A stretch of DNA of 64,000 bases from Pseudoflavonifractor phocaeensis. Lineage in GTDB: Bacteria; Bacillota; Clostridia; Oscillospirales; Oscillospiraceae. The stretch covers positions 1 to 64,000 of the forward strand of contig NZ_JADYUM010000007.1 in NCBI RefSeq assembly GCF_021531815.1, read 5' to 3'. The position numbers were made by a program, and so were the translations under genes. Below, piece by piece: positions 49,201-55,659 of the stretch; within the stretch, counting starts at the first letter, position 1; each line of letters starts with the position of its first letter. The notes below the pieces were generated by a model. The model was not told where the DNA came from, made no database searches, and saw only the letters and a program-made list of their open reading frames with translations.

Positions 49201-49826
49201 CCGCTCTGGGCAGCGTCAACGTGGGGGCCATCGAGGAGTTCCAGCGGGTCAACGAGCGGTACACCTACCTCACCGACCAGCGGGATGACGTGGACCGGGC
49301 CAAGAAGGAGCTGGAGGAGGTCATCGCCAACATCACCAGCGAGATGAAAACCATCTTCGCCCGGGAGTTCCAGACCATCAACGAGGCCTTCGGCCAGACC
49401 TTCCTGGAGCTGTTCGGGGGCGGCAAGGCCAGCCTGGAGCTGGAGGACCCCAACGACATCCTCAACTGCGGCATCGAGATCAAGGTCCAGCCCCCGGGCA
49501 AGGCGTTGAAGATCATCACCCTCCTGTCCGGCGGCGAGAAGGCCTTCGTGGCCATCGCCCTGTACTTCGCCATTCTGAAGGTCCGCCCCACCCCCTTCGT
49601 GGTCATGGACGAGATCGAGGCCGCCCTGGACGACAACAATGTGGTCCGCTTCGCCCGGTATATGCGCTCCATGTCGGATAAGACCCAGTTTATCGTCATC
49701 ACCCACCGTCGGGGCACCATGGAGGAGGCCGACGTGCTCTACGGCGTCACCATGCAGGAGCAGGGAGTGAGCCGGATGCTGACCATCAACCTGAACGACG
49801 TGGAGAAGGAACTGAATATCCGATAG
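46254..49826 (+). CDS. smc: Chromosome segregation ATPase SMC
   Basis: A 1190-residue protein of normal length. The N-terminal head has Walker A GPNGSGKSNISDAIRW. Two long coiled coils (about 165-495 and 670-1000) flank a hinge (about 520-640; GPVADLLKVPDQYTVAIETALGGAMQNIV and PGGSMTGGS). The C-terminal head has signature LLSGGEKAFVAIALYFAIL and Walker B PFVVMDEIEAALDDNNVVRF. With ScpA/ScpB it condenses DNA near the origin. The gene is followed by a RAYT gene, a small membrane protein and ftsY with almost no spacing. Confidence 0.97.
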   Translation: MYLRALEIQGFKSFPDKTVLTFGEDITAIVGPNGSGKSNISDAIRWVMGEQSTRALRGGKMEDVIFGGTAKRKQTGYAEVSLVLDNTSHIFDMEESEVMVTRRYYRSGESEYYINRRSVRLKDVNELFMDTGLGREGYSIIGQGKIDEILSVKSSDRREVFEEAAGISRYRHRKEEAERKLERTDENLVRINDKIAELELQVEPLREQSEKAKKYLVLRDELRGLEISVWLDTLERIRANSIKVEADYQEAVRQQTEAKTAQEKAYAAAEQCSGEMREKDVEIDRLRFEMQSREADVKELESAVAVLKSSIQHNRESAQRLKSDLEQQEGREGSLAAQIGQRKERLAQIEDQLRERREELTAKSGEAEEAARSAGTLARELEALRQREDLSTADAAEAKALLSALAAAAQEVLDRDETVRRESRELEERLEEAQTETRAARKQYNGAVEERDAAQNVINGYTLRAQSRQKKAEQLKDRRMKLQMEENALASRIKLLSEMEKVHEGYSKAVKLVMGEAQRGTLRNIHGPVADLLKVPDQYTVAIETALGGAMQNIVVDREEDGKAVINYLKRRDGGRATILPISSIRPGELREAQSLSREPGFVGIGDRLISFDPKYQNVFSNLLGRVAVMENLDAAIAAARKYGYKFRIVTLDGQVLNPGGSMTGGSASRSAGILSRANELERLNQQIVGIQTQGAEASRALAEAERESTAAAYELETAQGQLRQWEDAILKAEALLSHCKSVEADLERQREGQQAELEQLKGRSAQIERDTQQARDRIRELEGAAAALKSEAEGKAKGQSDLQERSARIAREVAEVNAALAALEAERETIRSALRELEELKASIAGDRDQSQARMADYEAKNAGFAREIAEKEERLAALRGENQGRAGAVSRLNQEKLELEGRRVQADREAREKNEELLRIGGEVSRLEQKKVSSSMEEKQLLDKLWENYELSHEAARQQRVEIESVQKASRRIAELKRGISALGSVNVGAIEEFQRVNERYTYLTDQRDDVDRAKKELEEVIANITSEMKTIFAREFQTINEAFGQTFLELFGGGKASLELEDPNDILNCGIEIKVQPPGKALKIITLLSGGEKAFVAIALYFAILKVRPTPFVVMDEIEAALDDNNVVRFARYMRSMSDKTQFIVITHRRGTMEEADVLYGVTMQEQGVSRMLTINLNDVEKELNIR

Positions 49827-49837
49827 GAGCGTTCATT

Positions 49838-50344
49838 GTGGATCTGCCTGTCCGGAAGCATGTCCGGTTGAAAGAATATGATTACAGCCGAAACGGCGCC
49901 TATTTTGTGACGGTCTGCGCCGCGGGGAGAGCATGTATCTTTTCCGATGTTCTGCATCCCATAGGGCCCGATGCCCTCATCGGGCCGGCGGTACAGCTCA
50001 CAGAACTCGGCCGCGTGGTGGAACGGTATATTCAGAGCACGCCGAAGGCGTATCCTGGGGTCAAAGTGGAACGCTATGTGATCATGCCCAACCATATCCA
50101 TCTGCTGTTGACCTTGGAGTGCGGCCCGATGGGGGCATCGGGCCCTACAGTGCCGAGAATCATCAAGGCGCTCAAGGGGCTGGTCACCAGGGAGGCTGGA
50201 CACAGGGTTTGGCAGGACAATTACCACGAACATATTATCCGGGATGACAATGACTTTCTACTCCACTGGCGGTACATCGACCAAAACCCCGCCCGGTGGA
50301 ATGAGGACGAATACTATGCGGAGACCGCGGGAGGTGCCCCTTGA
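49838..50344 (+). CDS. REP-associated tyrosine transposase (RAYT, Y1 family)
   Basis: A 168-residue Y1/RAYT protein. N-terminal signature LKEYDYSRNGAYFVTVCAAGR, His pair motif VIMPNHIHLLL, catalytic-region HRVWQDNYHEHIIRDDNDFLLHWRYIDQNPARW. These single-strand transposases mobilise REP palindromes. Two stretches that look like REP sequence translated in frame interrupt conserved blocks: HPIGPDALIGPA (from 49961-49986) and ECGPMGASGPT (from 50123-50148). Start is GTG 49838 with AGGAG at 49825-49829 overlapping the smc stop. The stop overlaps the next gene (TTGA). It thus sits snugly inside an essential operon. Confidence 0.88.
   Translation: MDLPVRKHVRLKEYDYSRNGAYFVTVCAAGRACIFSDVLHPIGPDALIGPAVQLTELGRVVERYIQSTPKAYPGVKVERYVIMPNHIHLLLTLECGPMGASGPTVPRIIKALKGLVTREAGHRVWQDNYHEHIIRDDNDFLLHWRYIDQNPARWNEDEYYAETAGGAP
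49961..49986 (+). repeat. REP element inside the RAYT gene (plus orientation)
   Basis: ATAGGG followed by the palindrome CCCGATG...CATCGGG. It is an almost exact inverted match of 50123-50148, differing by the first base of the tetranucleotide and one loop base. Confidence 0.75.
50123..50148 (-). repeat. REP element inside the RAYT gene (minus orientation)
   Basis: Minus strand GTAGGGCCCGATGCCCCCAT followed by CGGGCC; it has the GTAG head seen in the intergenic REPs. Confidence 0.75.
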
Positions 50345-50946
50345 ACGAAACGCAGAAGAAACAACCCAACCAGCTCCTGGTGGTCCTGGGCCTGCTGGCC
50401 CTGATCGCGGTGCTGTTTATCGGCATCAATGTGATCTTTGCCGGACTGGGGGCCATGCTGCCCCACGAGGGATCCGTCCGCTACACTATGCTGGCGGACG
50501 AAAACGGCCAAAACACCGCCTACGGCGCGTGCCTGCTCACCGAGGAGGAGGTCCGGGCGGAGGAGATTCAAAAGTGGCTGGACCGCGCCGGGGAACAGGC
50601 CGGGGAAGGGGGCGCCTTCTGGCTCTACCGTTTTGACACCGACGAGTATGTCCTCTACCTCCCGGAACAGGACCGCACCTTCTCTACCGCCGACGTCACC
50701 GCCACAGAGGAGGCGGACGGGGACGGGGAGACGGTCCTGGTCCTGCGGGTGCGTACCCCGGAGAAGGGGACGGAGGTGGCGCCAGAGGAGCAGCTGTTCA
50801 GCTTCAAGACCCGGTCGGAGCGGTGGCGGGGTATCCGCCTCCGGGTGATCCTGGACGGCCGGGAGAAGGACGTCTGTAAGCTGGCTGCCAAGGAGGGCAA
50901 GCTCTACTCCACCGAGGAGCTGTATATCGGCCGGGACATCGGTTAA
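50341..50946 (+). CDS. Single-span membrane protein of unknown function in the smc-ftsY operon
   Basis: A 201-residue protein with one N-terminal membrane segment (LLVVLGLLALIAVLFIGINVIFAGL, about residues 12-36) and an acidic domain beyond it (VRYTMLADENGQN, YRFDTDEYVLYLPEQDRTF, ETVLVLRVRTPEKG, GIRLRVILDG). I recognise no family. Start is TTG 50341, overlapping the RAYT stop by 4 bases, with GGGAGG just upstream. Its place directly before ftsY makes co-expression with chromosome-segregation and secretion genes likely, not necessarily a shared role. Confidence 0.72.
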   Translation: MNETQKKQPNQLLVVLGLLALIAVLFIGINVIFAGLGAMLPHEGSVRYTMLADENGQNTAYGACLLTEEEVRAEEIQKWLDRAGEQAGEGGAFWLYRFDTDEYVLYLPEQDRTFSTADVTATEEADGDGETVLVLRVRTPEKGTEVAPEEQLFSFKTRSERWRGIRLRVILDGREKDVCKLAAKEGKLYSTEELYIGRDIG

Positions 50947-50966
50947 ATAAGGAAGGGAAGCAGAAC

Positions 50967-51836
50967 ATGGGTTTCTTTGACAAGCTGAAAAAGATCAATA
51001 TTTTCGCCAGCTTCGGCTCGGAGCTGACCGACGATTTCTACGACGAGCTGGAGGAGTCCCTGATCCTGGCGGACACCGGCATGGACGTGACCCTGGAGCT
51101 GGTGGAGGAGCTGCGCCGCCGGGTGCGGCAGGAGGGCATCAAGACCATGGAGGAGGCCCGCTCCTGCATGGTCCGGGTGGTGGCCGAGGCCCTGAACGCC
51201 GGGGACCAGGAACTGGACCTGTCCACCAAGCCCTCGGTGGTGCTGTTCATCGGGGTGAACGGGGTGGGCAAGACCACCACCATCGGCAAGATCGGCGCCC
51301 AGCTGAAGCGCGGCGGCAAAAAGGTGCTGTTCTGCGCCGCCGACACCTTCCGGGCCGCCGCCGCCGAGCAGCTCACCATCTGGGCCGACCGGGCCGGGGT
51401 GGACATCATCAAGCAGCACGAGGGAGCTGACCCCGCCGCCGTGGTCTTTGACGCCATGAGCGCCGCCAAGGCCCGGAAGAGCGACGTGGTGCTGGTGGAC
51501 ACCGCCGGGCGGCTGCACAACAAGCAGAACCTGATGAACGAGCTGAACAAGATCTCCCGGGTGGTGGACCGGGAGCTGCCCGGCTGCGCCCGGGAGACCC
51601 TGCTGGTGCTGGACGCCACCACCGGCCAGAACGGACTCATCCAGGCCAAGCAGTTCAAGGAGGCCGCCGGCATCACCGGCATTGTCCTCACCAAACTGGA
51701 CGGCACCGCCAAGGGGGGCATCGCCATCGCCATCGCCAAGGAGCTGGGCGTCCCCGTGAAGTACGCCGGGGTGGGCGAGGGCATCGACGACCTGAAGCCC
51801 TTCAACGCGGAGGAGTTTGCCCAGGCCCTTATTTGA
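50967..51836 (+). CDS. ftsY: Signal recognition particle receptor FtsY
   Basis: A 289-residue SRP GTPase with only the NG domain (no acidic A domain). N domain: helical residues 1-85. G domain: G1 GVNGVGKTTTIGK, insertion-box region CAADTFRAAAAEQL, G3 DTAGR, G4 TKLDGTAKGG and closing GVGEGIDDLKPF. It docks the SRP-ribosome complex at the membrane. GGAAGGGAAG precedes the ATG. An smc-ftsY gene order is typical of Firmicutes. Confidence 0.97.
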   Translation: MGFFDKLKKINIFASFGSELTDDFYDELEESLILADTGMDVTLELVEELRRRVRQEGIKTMEEARSCMVRVVAEALNAGDQELDLSTKPSVVLFIGVNGVGKTTTIGKIGAQLKRGGKKVLFCAADTFRAAAAEQLTIWADRAGVDIIKQHEGADPAAVVFDAMSAAKARKSDVVLVDTAGRLHNKQNLMNELNKISRVVDRELPGCARETLLVLDATTGQNGLIQAKQFKEAAGITGIVLTKLDGTAKGGIAIAIAKELGVPVKYAGVGEGIDDLKPFNAEEFAQALI

Positions 51837-51869
51837 GTTGGAGTTACGGTTGGTATCACGTGCCGCGCC

Positions 51870-51893
51870 GTAGGGACACGACTTGCTGTGTCC
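51870..51893 (+). repeat. REP palindrome between ftsY and the small membrane ORF
   Basis: GTAGGGACACGAC, short loop, then GTGTCCGC; head GTAGGG as in the other copies. Confidence 0.6.
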
Positions 51894-51923
51894 GCTCCGG
51901 TGTTCACTGCTTGGAGGAATCGT

Positions 51924-52097
51924 ATGAATTGGGGACTGTTTGGATTTCTTGTGGGTCGGATGCATGGCAGAAGGCAGGAGGAAAACGGTGGCATACGCCG
52001 GGAGGGCCCGCCGGAGGGTAAACGGTCCAACCTGGCCGGGGTCGTGGCACTGGCTGGGATGGGGCTCATTGTCCTGCTGTTCCGGCTGTTTGGATGA
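51924..52097 (+). CDS. Small single-span membrane protein
   Basis: A 57-residue predicted protein: N-terminal WGLFGFLVGRM, a basic Arg/Glu/Gly-rich middle, and a C-terminal membrane helix NLAGVVALAGMGLIVLLFRLF. The ribosome site GGAGGA (51913-51918) is well placed before the ATG. The reading frame is short and I recognise no family, but the SD plus clear helix support a real gene. It lies after ftsY and a REP. Confidence 0.55.
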   Translation: MNWGLFGFLVGRMHGRRQEENGGIRREGPPEGKRSNLAGVVALAGMGLIVLLFRLFG

Positions 52098-52172
52098 ATA
52101 AATTTACACGCAGTCCATTATTTCCATAAGCAAATTGTGATACAATACGAAAAACAGAGAGGAAGTCATATC

Positions 52173-52895
52173 ATGTCCCGCATGGACGGAAGAAAATACG
52201 ACGAGCTGCGGCCCGTGGAGATCATCCCCAACATCAACAAATTCGCGGAGGGCTCCTGCCTGATCCGCTGCGGCAACACCCATGTGCTGTGCACCGCCAG
52301 CGTGGAGGACAAGCCGCCCCGCCACGTCCCCGAGGGGGAGGGCTGGGTCACCGCCGAGTACTCCATGCTCCCCCGGGCCAACCGGGAGCGGTCCCGCCGG
52401 GACATCTCCAAGCTGAAGCTCAGCGGCCGCAGCGCCGAGATCCAGCGGCTCATCGGCCGGGCCCTGCGGTCTGTGGTGGACCGGAAGAAGCTGGGTCCCT
52501 GGAACATCACCATCGACTGCGACGTGCTCCAGGGTGACGGCGGCACCCGTACCGCCTCCATCACCGGCGGCTTTGTGGCCATGATGCTGGCCTTCCGGAA
52601 GATGATGGAGGCCGGAGTGCTGGCTGAGTACCCCGTCAGCGGCTATGTGGCCGCCGTCTCCGCCGGCATTGTGGAGGACCGGCCCCTGCTGGACCTGTGC
52701 TATGAGGAGGACTCCAGCGCCATGGTGGACCTGAACTGCGTCATGGACGGACAGGGCCGGCTCATTGAGATCCAGGGCACCGGCGAGGAGCGGCCCTTCA
52801 CCCTGGAGGAGCAGCAGGAGCTGGTCCGCCTGTGCCGGAAGGGCATCGAAGAACTCCAGAAGGTCCAGCGGGACGTGCTGGGCGTCGACCTGTAA
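52173..52895 (+). CDS. rph: Ribonuclease PH
   Basis: A 240-residue phosphorolytic 3' exonuclease of the RNase PH fold: MDGRKYDELRPVEIIPNIN, GNTHVLCTASVEDKPPRHV, WVTAEYSMLPRAN, phosphate-binding region TIDCDVLQGDGGTRTASITG, and EIQGTGEERPFT. It trims tRNA 3' ends before CCA addition or exposure. I start at ATG 52173, not 36 bases earlier, because GAGAGGAAG precedes this ATG and homologues begin with the MSRMDGR sequence. The rdgB gene follows after 12 bases. Confidence 0.95.
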   Translation: MSRMDGRKYDELRPVEIIPNINKFAEGSCLIRCGNTHVLCTASVEDKPPRHVPEGEGWVTAEYSMLPRANRERSRRDISKLKLSGRSAEIQRLIGRALRSVVDRKKLGPWNITIDCDVLQGDGGTRTASITGGFVAMMLAFRKMMEAGVLAEYPVSGYVAAVSAGIVEDRPLLDLCYEEDSSAMVDLNCVMDGQGRLIEIQGTGEERPFTLEEQQELVRLCRKGIEELQKVQRDVLGVDL

Positions 52896-52907
52896 GGAGG
52901 AAGAACC

Positions 52908-53495
52908 ATGAAACTGGTGCTGGCCAGCAAGAACAAAAAGAAGCTGGCGGAACTCAACGATATTCTCTCTCAGCTGGGTATTGAAGTCTGTTCCGAGGCG
53001 GAGGCCGGAGTGGACGTGGAGGTGGAGGAGACCGGGACCACCTTTGAGGAAAACTCCCTGCTCAAGGCCAGGGCCGTCATGGAGGCCAGCGGCCTGCCCG
53101 CCATCGCCGACGACTCCGGCCTGTGCGTGGACGCCCTGAACGGCGCCCCCGGGGTGTACTCCGCCCGGTACGGTGGCGGGGACCTGGACGACGCCGGCCG
53201 GTACAAGCTGCTGCTGGAGAACATGCGGGGGCAGATGCCCCGGACCGCCAAGTTCGTCTCCGTCATCACCTGCTGCTTTCCCAACGGGGATGTGATCTCC
53301 GCCCGGGGGGAGTGCCCCGGCACCATCGCCTTCGCCCCCATGGGGGAGGGCGGCTTCGGCTATGACCCGGTGTTTTTCGTGCCTTCCCTGAAGAAGACCT
53401 TCGCCCAGCTGACGGCGGAGGAGAAAAACGCCATCTCCCACCGGGGCAAGGCCCTGGAGGCGTTCAAGGTCAAGCTGGAAGAATATCTGAAGTAA
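52908..53495 (+). CDS. rdgB: XTP/dITP diphosphatase (RdgB/HAM1)
   Basis: A 195-residue nucleotide-pool sanitising enzyme. N-terminal LASKNKKKLAELNDIL, the central GTTFEENSLLKARAV and ADDSGLCVDALNGAPGVYSARY, and C-terminal GEGGFGYDPVFFVPS and SHRGKALEAF match RdgB. It hydrolyses non-canonical purine triphosphates, so ITP and XTP stay out of DNA and RNA. AAGGAGGAAG precedes the ATG. The rph-rdgB pairing is usual in Firmicutes. Confidence 0.96.
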   Translation: MKLVLASKNKKKLAELNDILSQLGIEVCSEAEAGVDVEVEETGTTFEENSLLKARAVMEASGLPAIADDSGLCVDALNGAPGVYSARYGGGDLDDAGRYKLLLENMRGQMPRTAKFVSVITCCFPNGDVISARGECPGTIAFAPMGEGGFGYDPVFFVPSLKKTFAQLTAEEKNAISHRGKALEAFKVKLEEYLK

Positions 53496-53527
53496 TACGG
53501 CTTCCACCGCCGGATATAAGATAGGAG

Positions 53528-53552
53528 GTAGGGCGGGGGCTTGCCCCCGCCG
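53528..53552 (+). repeat. REP palindrome in the yhbY translation initiation region
   Basis: GTAGGG overlapping a perfect stem GGCGGGGGC (53532-53540), loop TT, GCCCCCGCC (53543-53551). It separates the likely ribosome site AGGAGG (53523-53528) from ATG 53559. Confidence 0.75.
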
Positions 53553-53558
53553 GAGGAT

Positions 53559-53882
53559 ATGGAACTGACAAGCAAACAGAGGGCCCAGCTGCGCGGGCTG
53601 GCCAACAGCATCGACACCATTTTGATCGTGGGCAAGGACGGCATCGGGGAGAACCTGGTCAAGCAGGCCAACGATGCCCTGGAGGCCCGGGAACTCATCA
53701 AGGGCCGGGTCCTGGAGAACTCCATGCTCTCCCCCCGGGAGGCCGCCGAGGCTCTGGCACCCCTCACCCGCAGCGAGGTGGTCCAGGTCATCGGAACAAA
53801 ATTCGTTTTGTACCGTCAAAGCCATAATAAGGAAAAAAAGGATAAGATCGTCCTGGTGGCGGATAAGAAGAAAGAGAAGTAA
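53559..53882 (+). CDS. yhbY: YhbY-family (CRM domain) RNA-binding protein
   Basis: A 107-residue protein of the CRM fold: MELTSKQRAQLRGLANSIDT, LIVGKDGIGENLVKQANDAL, ARELIKGRVL, GTKFVLYRQS, then a Lys-rich tail. YhbY associates with pre-50S ribosomes. Start choice is not simple: ATG 53559 has GGAGGA only 1 base before it, the well-formed AGGAGG is 30 bases upstream beyond the REP stem, and an in-frame TTG at 53541 (12 bases after AGGAGG) would add six residues. Homologues start near MELTS, so I favour 53559. Confidence 0.9.
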   Translation: MELTSKQRAQLRGLANSIDTILIVGKDGIGENLVKQANDALEARELIKGRVLENSMLSPREAAEALAPLTRSEVVQVIGTKFVLYRQSHNKEKKDKIVLVADKKKEK

Positions 53883-53923
53883 ATTGCAGTTTCGCCGCCC
53901 GCGAAACCGGAAACCCATGTGAT

Positions 53924-54336
53924 GTAGGGCAAGGGCTCTGCCCTTGCCTTTGAGGGACTGGAACATTTCGACTGCGGGCGGGACGGGGGACAGGATGTTT
54001 CGCCCTGCGGGGCGAGTTCCTTTGCCAGCGGCGGCAAAGGAACCAAAACGCCGCCGGGGACGTCGGCCAAAGAAAACGCGAAAAATTTCTCCCGCTGGAA
54101 ATTTTTCCGCGCTTTCATGCCTCCTTTCCCCGGACCCTGTTTTACGGGAGTGTTCTTCTGACAAACTGCAGGTTCATCCGGCGCCCATCCCCTGGTTTTG
54201 CCGCTCCGCCTTCCGGGCCTTCGGCCCTGGGTGGAACGAACTTGAATTCGGACAGCCGCTGAATCCCGGCGCCTGAGCATCCGAATTCTGCGGCGTGGTC
54301 CTGGATGGCGCTGATCCGCTTCCTCGCGTGCAGCTT
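53924..54336 (-). repeat. Long mosaic repeat, copy B (inverted relative to copy A)
   Basis: Read on the minus strand it repeats the copy A order. Module 1 is 54336-54177 (AAGCTGCAC ... CTCAGGCGCCGGGATTCAGCGGCT ends near the middle; then CCCAGGGCCGAAGGCCCGGA ... GGGCGCCGGA). A hairpin GTTCCTTTGCC/GGCAAAGGAAC (54016-54043) and CTCGCCCCGCAGGGCGAAA follow, then CCCCGTCCCGCCCGCAG, and the REP (53924-53948). The 559-bp gap 53883-54441 shows no convincing gene. Differences between copies are concentrated between modules. Confidence 0.8.
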
Positions 54337-54441
54337 ACCTCTACAGCAACCCGAGCCAGCCAGTCATACAGAACGCGGACCTCTGTCCTGCAAACTTAAA
54401 TTTATCATTTTGAACTGATCAAACAAAAAGGTGGTGCCAGT

Positions 54442-55653
54442 ATGAAAATCGGGATCTACGGCGGGACCTTTAATCCGCCCCATCTGGGGCACATGGCGGC
54501 GGCCAGGACGGCGGTGGAAAAGCTGGGCCTGGATAAGCTGCTGCTCATTCCGGCGGCCATCCCGCCCCACAAGGAGCTTCCCCAGGGGACGCCTCCGGGG
54601 GCGGAGCGGCTGGCCATGGTGGAGAAGATGGCCGACGCCATGGGACTGCCCCAGGTGGTGGAGGTCTCCTCCATGGAGCTGGAGCGGGAGGGAAAAAGCT
54701 ACACCTCCGACACCCTGGCGGTCCTCCATGACCGGTATCCGGAGGCCGAGCTGTGGCTGCTCATGGGGACTGACATGTTCCTCTCCCTCCACCAGTGGCA
54801 TGAGCCGGAGAAGATCCTGAAGCTGGCCTCGGTGTGCGCCTTCGGCCGGGCGGCGGAGGATACCGCGGCGCAGTTCGCGCCCCAGCGGGAATACCTGGAG
54901 CGGACCTACGGGGCCAAGGTGGAGGTCATGGCCCTGGAGGGACTGGTGGAGGTCTCCTCCACCCAGCTGCGGGAGGCGCTGGCCCGGGGCGAGGGGGGCG
55001 AATACCTGCTGCCCGCCGTCTACGGCCACATCCTGATGCACGGCCTGTACGGCGCCCACGCCGACCTGAAGCACCTGGACCTGCCCGAGCTGCGGGCCTG
55101 CTCCTACTCTATGGTGCGGCAGAAGCGGGTGCCCCACATCCGGGGCACTGAGGAGGAGGCGGTGCGCCTGGCCAAGCGCTGGGAGGCTGACGAGACCATG
55201 GCCCGCCGGGCGGGCATCCTCCACGACTGCACCAAATATCTGGAGCTGGAGGACCAGCTGGCCCTGTGCCGGCAGTACGGAGTGGAGCTGGATGAACTGG
55301 AGCAGAAAGCGGTAAAGCTCCTCCACTCCAAGACCGGGGCGTGTATCGCCCGGGCGGTTTTTGGGGAACCTGATGAGGTGTACAGCGCCATCTTCTGGCA
55401 CACCACCGCCAAGGAGGACATGACCACCCTGGAGAAGATCCTCTACCTGGCCGATTACATAGAGCCCAACCGGGATTTCGACGGGGTGGAGCGCCTGCGG
55501 GAGCTGGCCTACCGGGACCTGGACCAGGCCCTGCTGCTGGGGGTGGAGACCACCATCCAGGAGATGGAGGAGCGGAAGCTGCCCATTCACAGAAAAACGT
55601 TGATGGCCCGGGACTGGCTGCTCAGTCACGGTGTGAGGCTGACAGAGGGATAA
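54442..55653 (+). CDS. nadD: NadD-YqeK fusion: nicotinate-nucleotide adenylyltransferase plus HD phosphohydrolase
   Basis: A 403-residue fusion. Residues 1-200 are NadD: nucleotidyl-transferase motif IGIYGGTFNPPHLGHMAAA, LMGTDMFLSLHQW, and EVSSTQLREALARGEG (ISSTxIR type). Residues 205-400 are a YqeK-type HD domain: SYSMVRQKRVPHIRGT, RAGILHDCTKYLE, ILYLADYIEPNRDFDG. NadD makes nicotinate adenine dinucleotide; YqeK proteins hydrolyse diadenosine tetraphosphate in Firmicutes. The two genes are usually adjacent but separate. A weak ribosome site (AAAGGTGG) precedes the ATG. Confidence 0.93.
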   Translation: MKIGIYGGTFNPPHLGHMAAARTAVEKLGLDKLLLIPAAIPPHKELPQGTPPGAERLAMVEKMADAMGLPQVVEVSSMELEREGKSYTSDTLAVLHDRYPEAELWLLMGTDMFLSLHQWHEPEKILKLASVCAFGRAAEDTAAQFAPQREYLERTYGAKVEVMALEGLVEVSSTQLREALARGEGGEYLLPAVYGHILMHGLYGAHADLKHLDLPELRACSYSMVRQKRVPHIRGTEEEAVRLAKRWEADETMARRAGILHDCTKYLELEDQLALCRQYGVELDELEQKAVKLLHSKTGACIARAVFGEPDEVYSAIFWHTTAKEDMTTLEKILYLADYIEPNRDFDGVERLRELAYRDLDQALLLGVETTIQEMEERKLPIHRKTLMARDWLLSHGVRLTEG

Positions 55654-55659
55654 AGAGAC

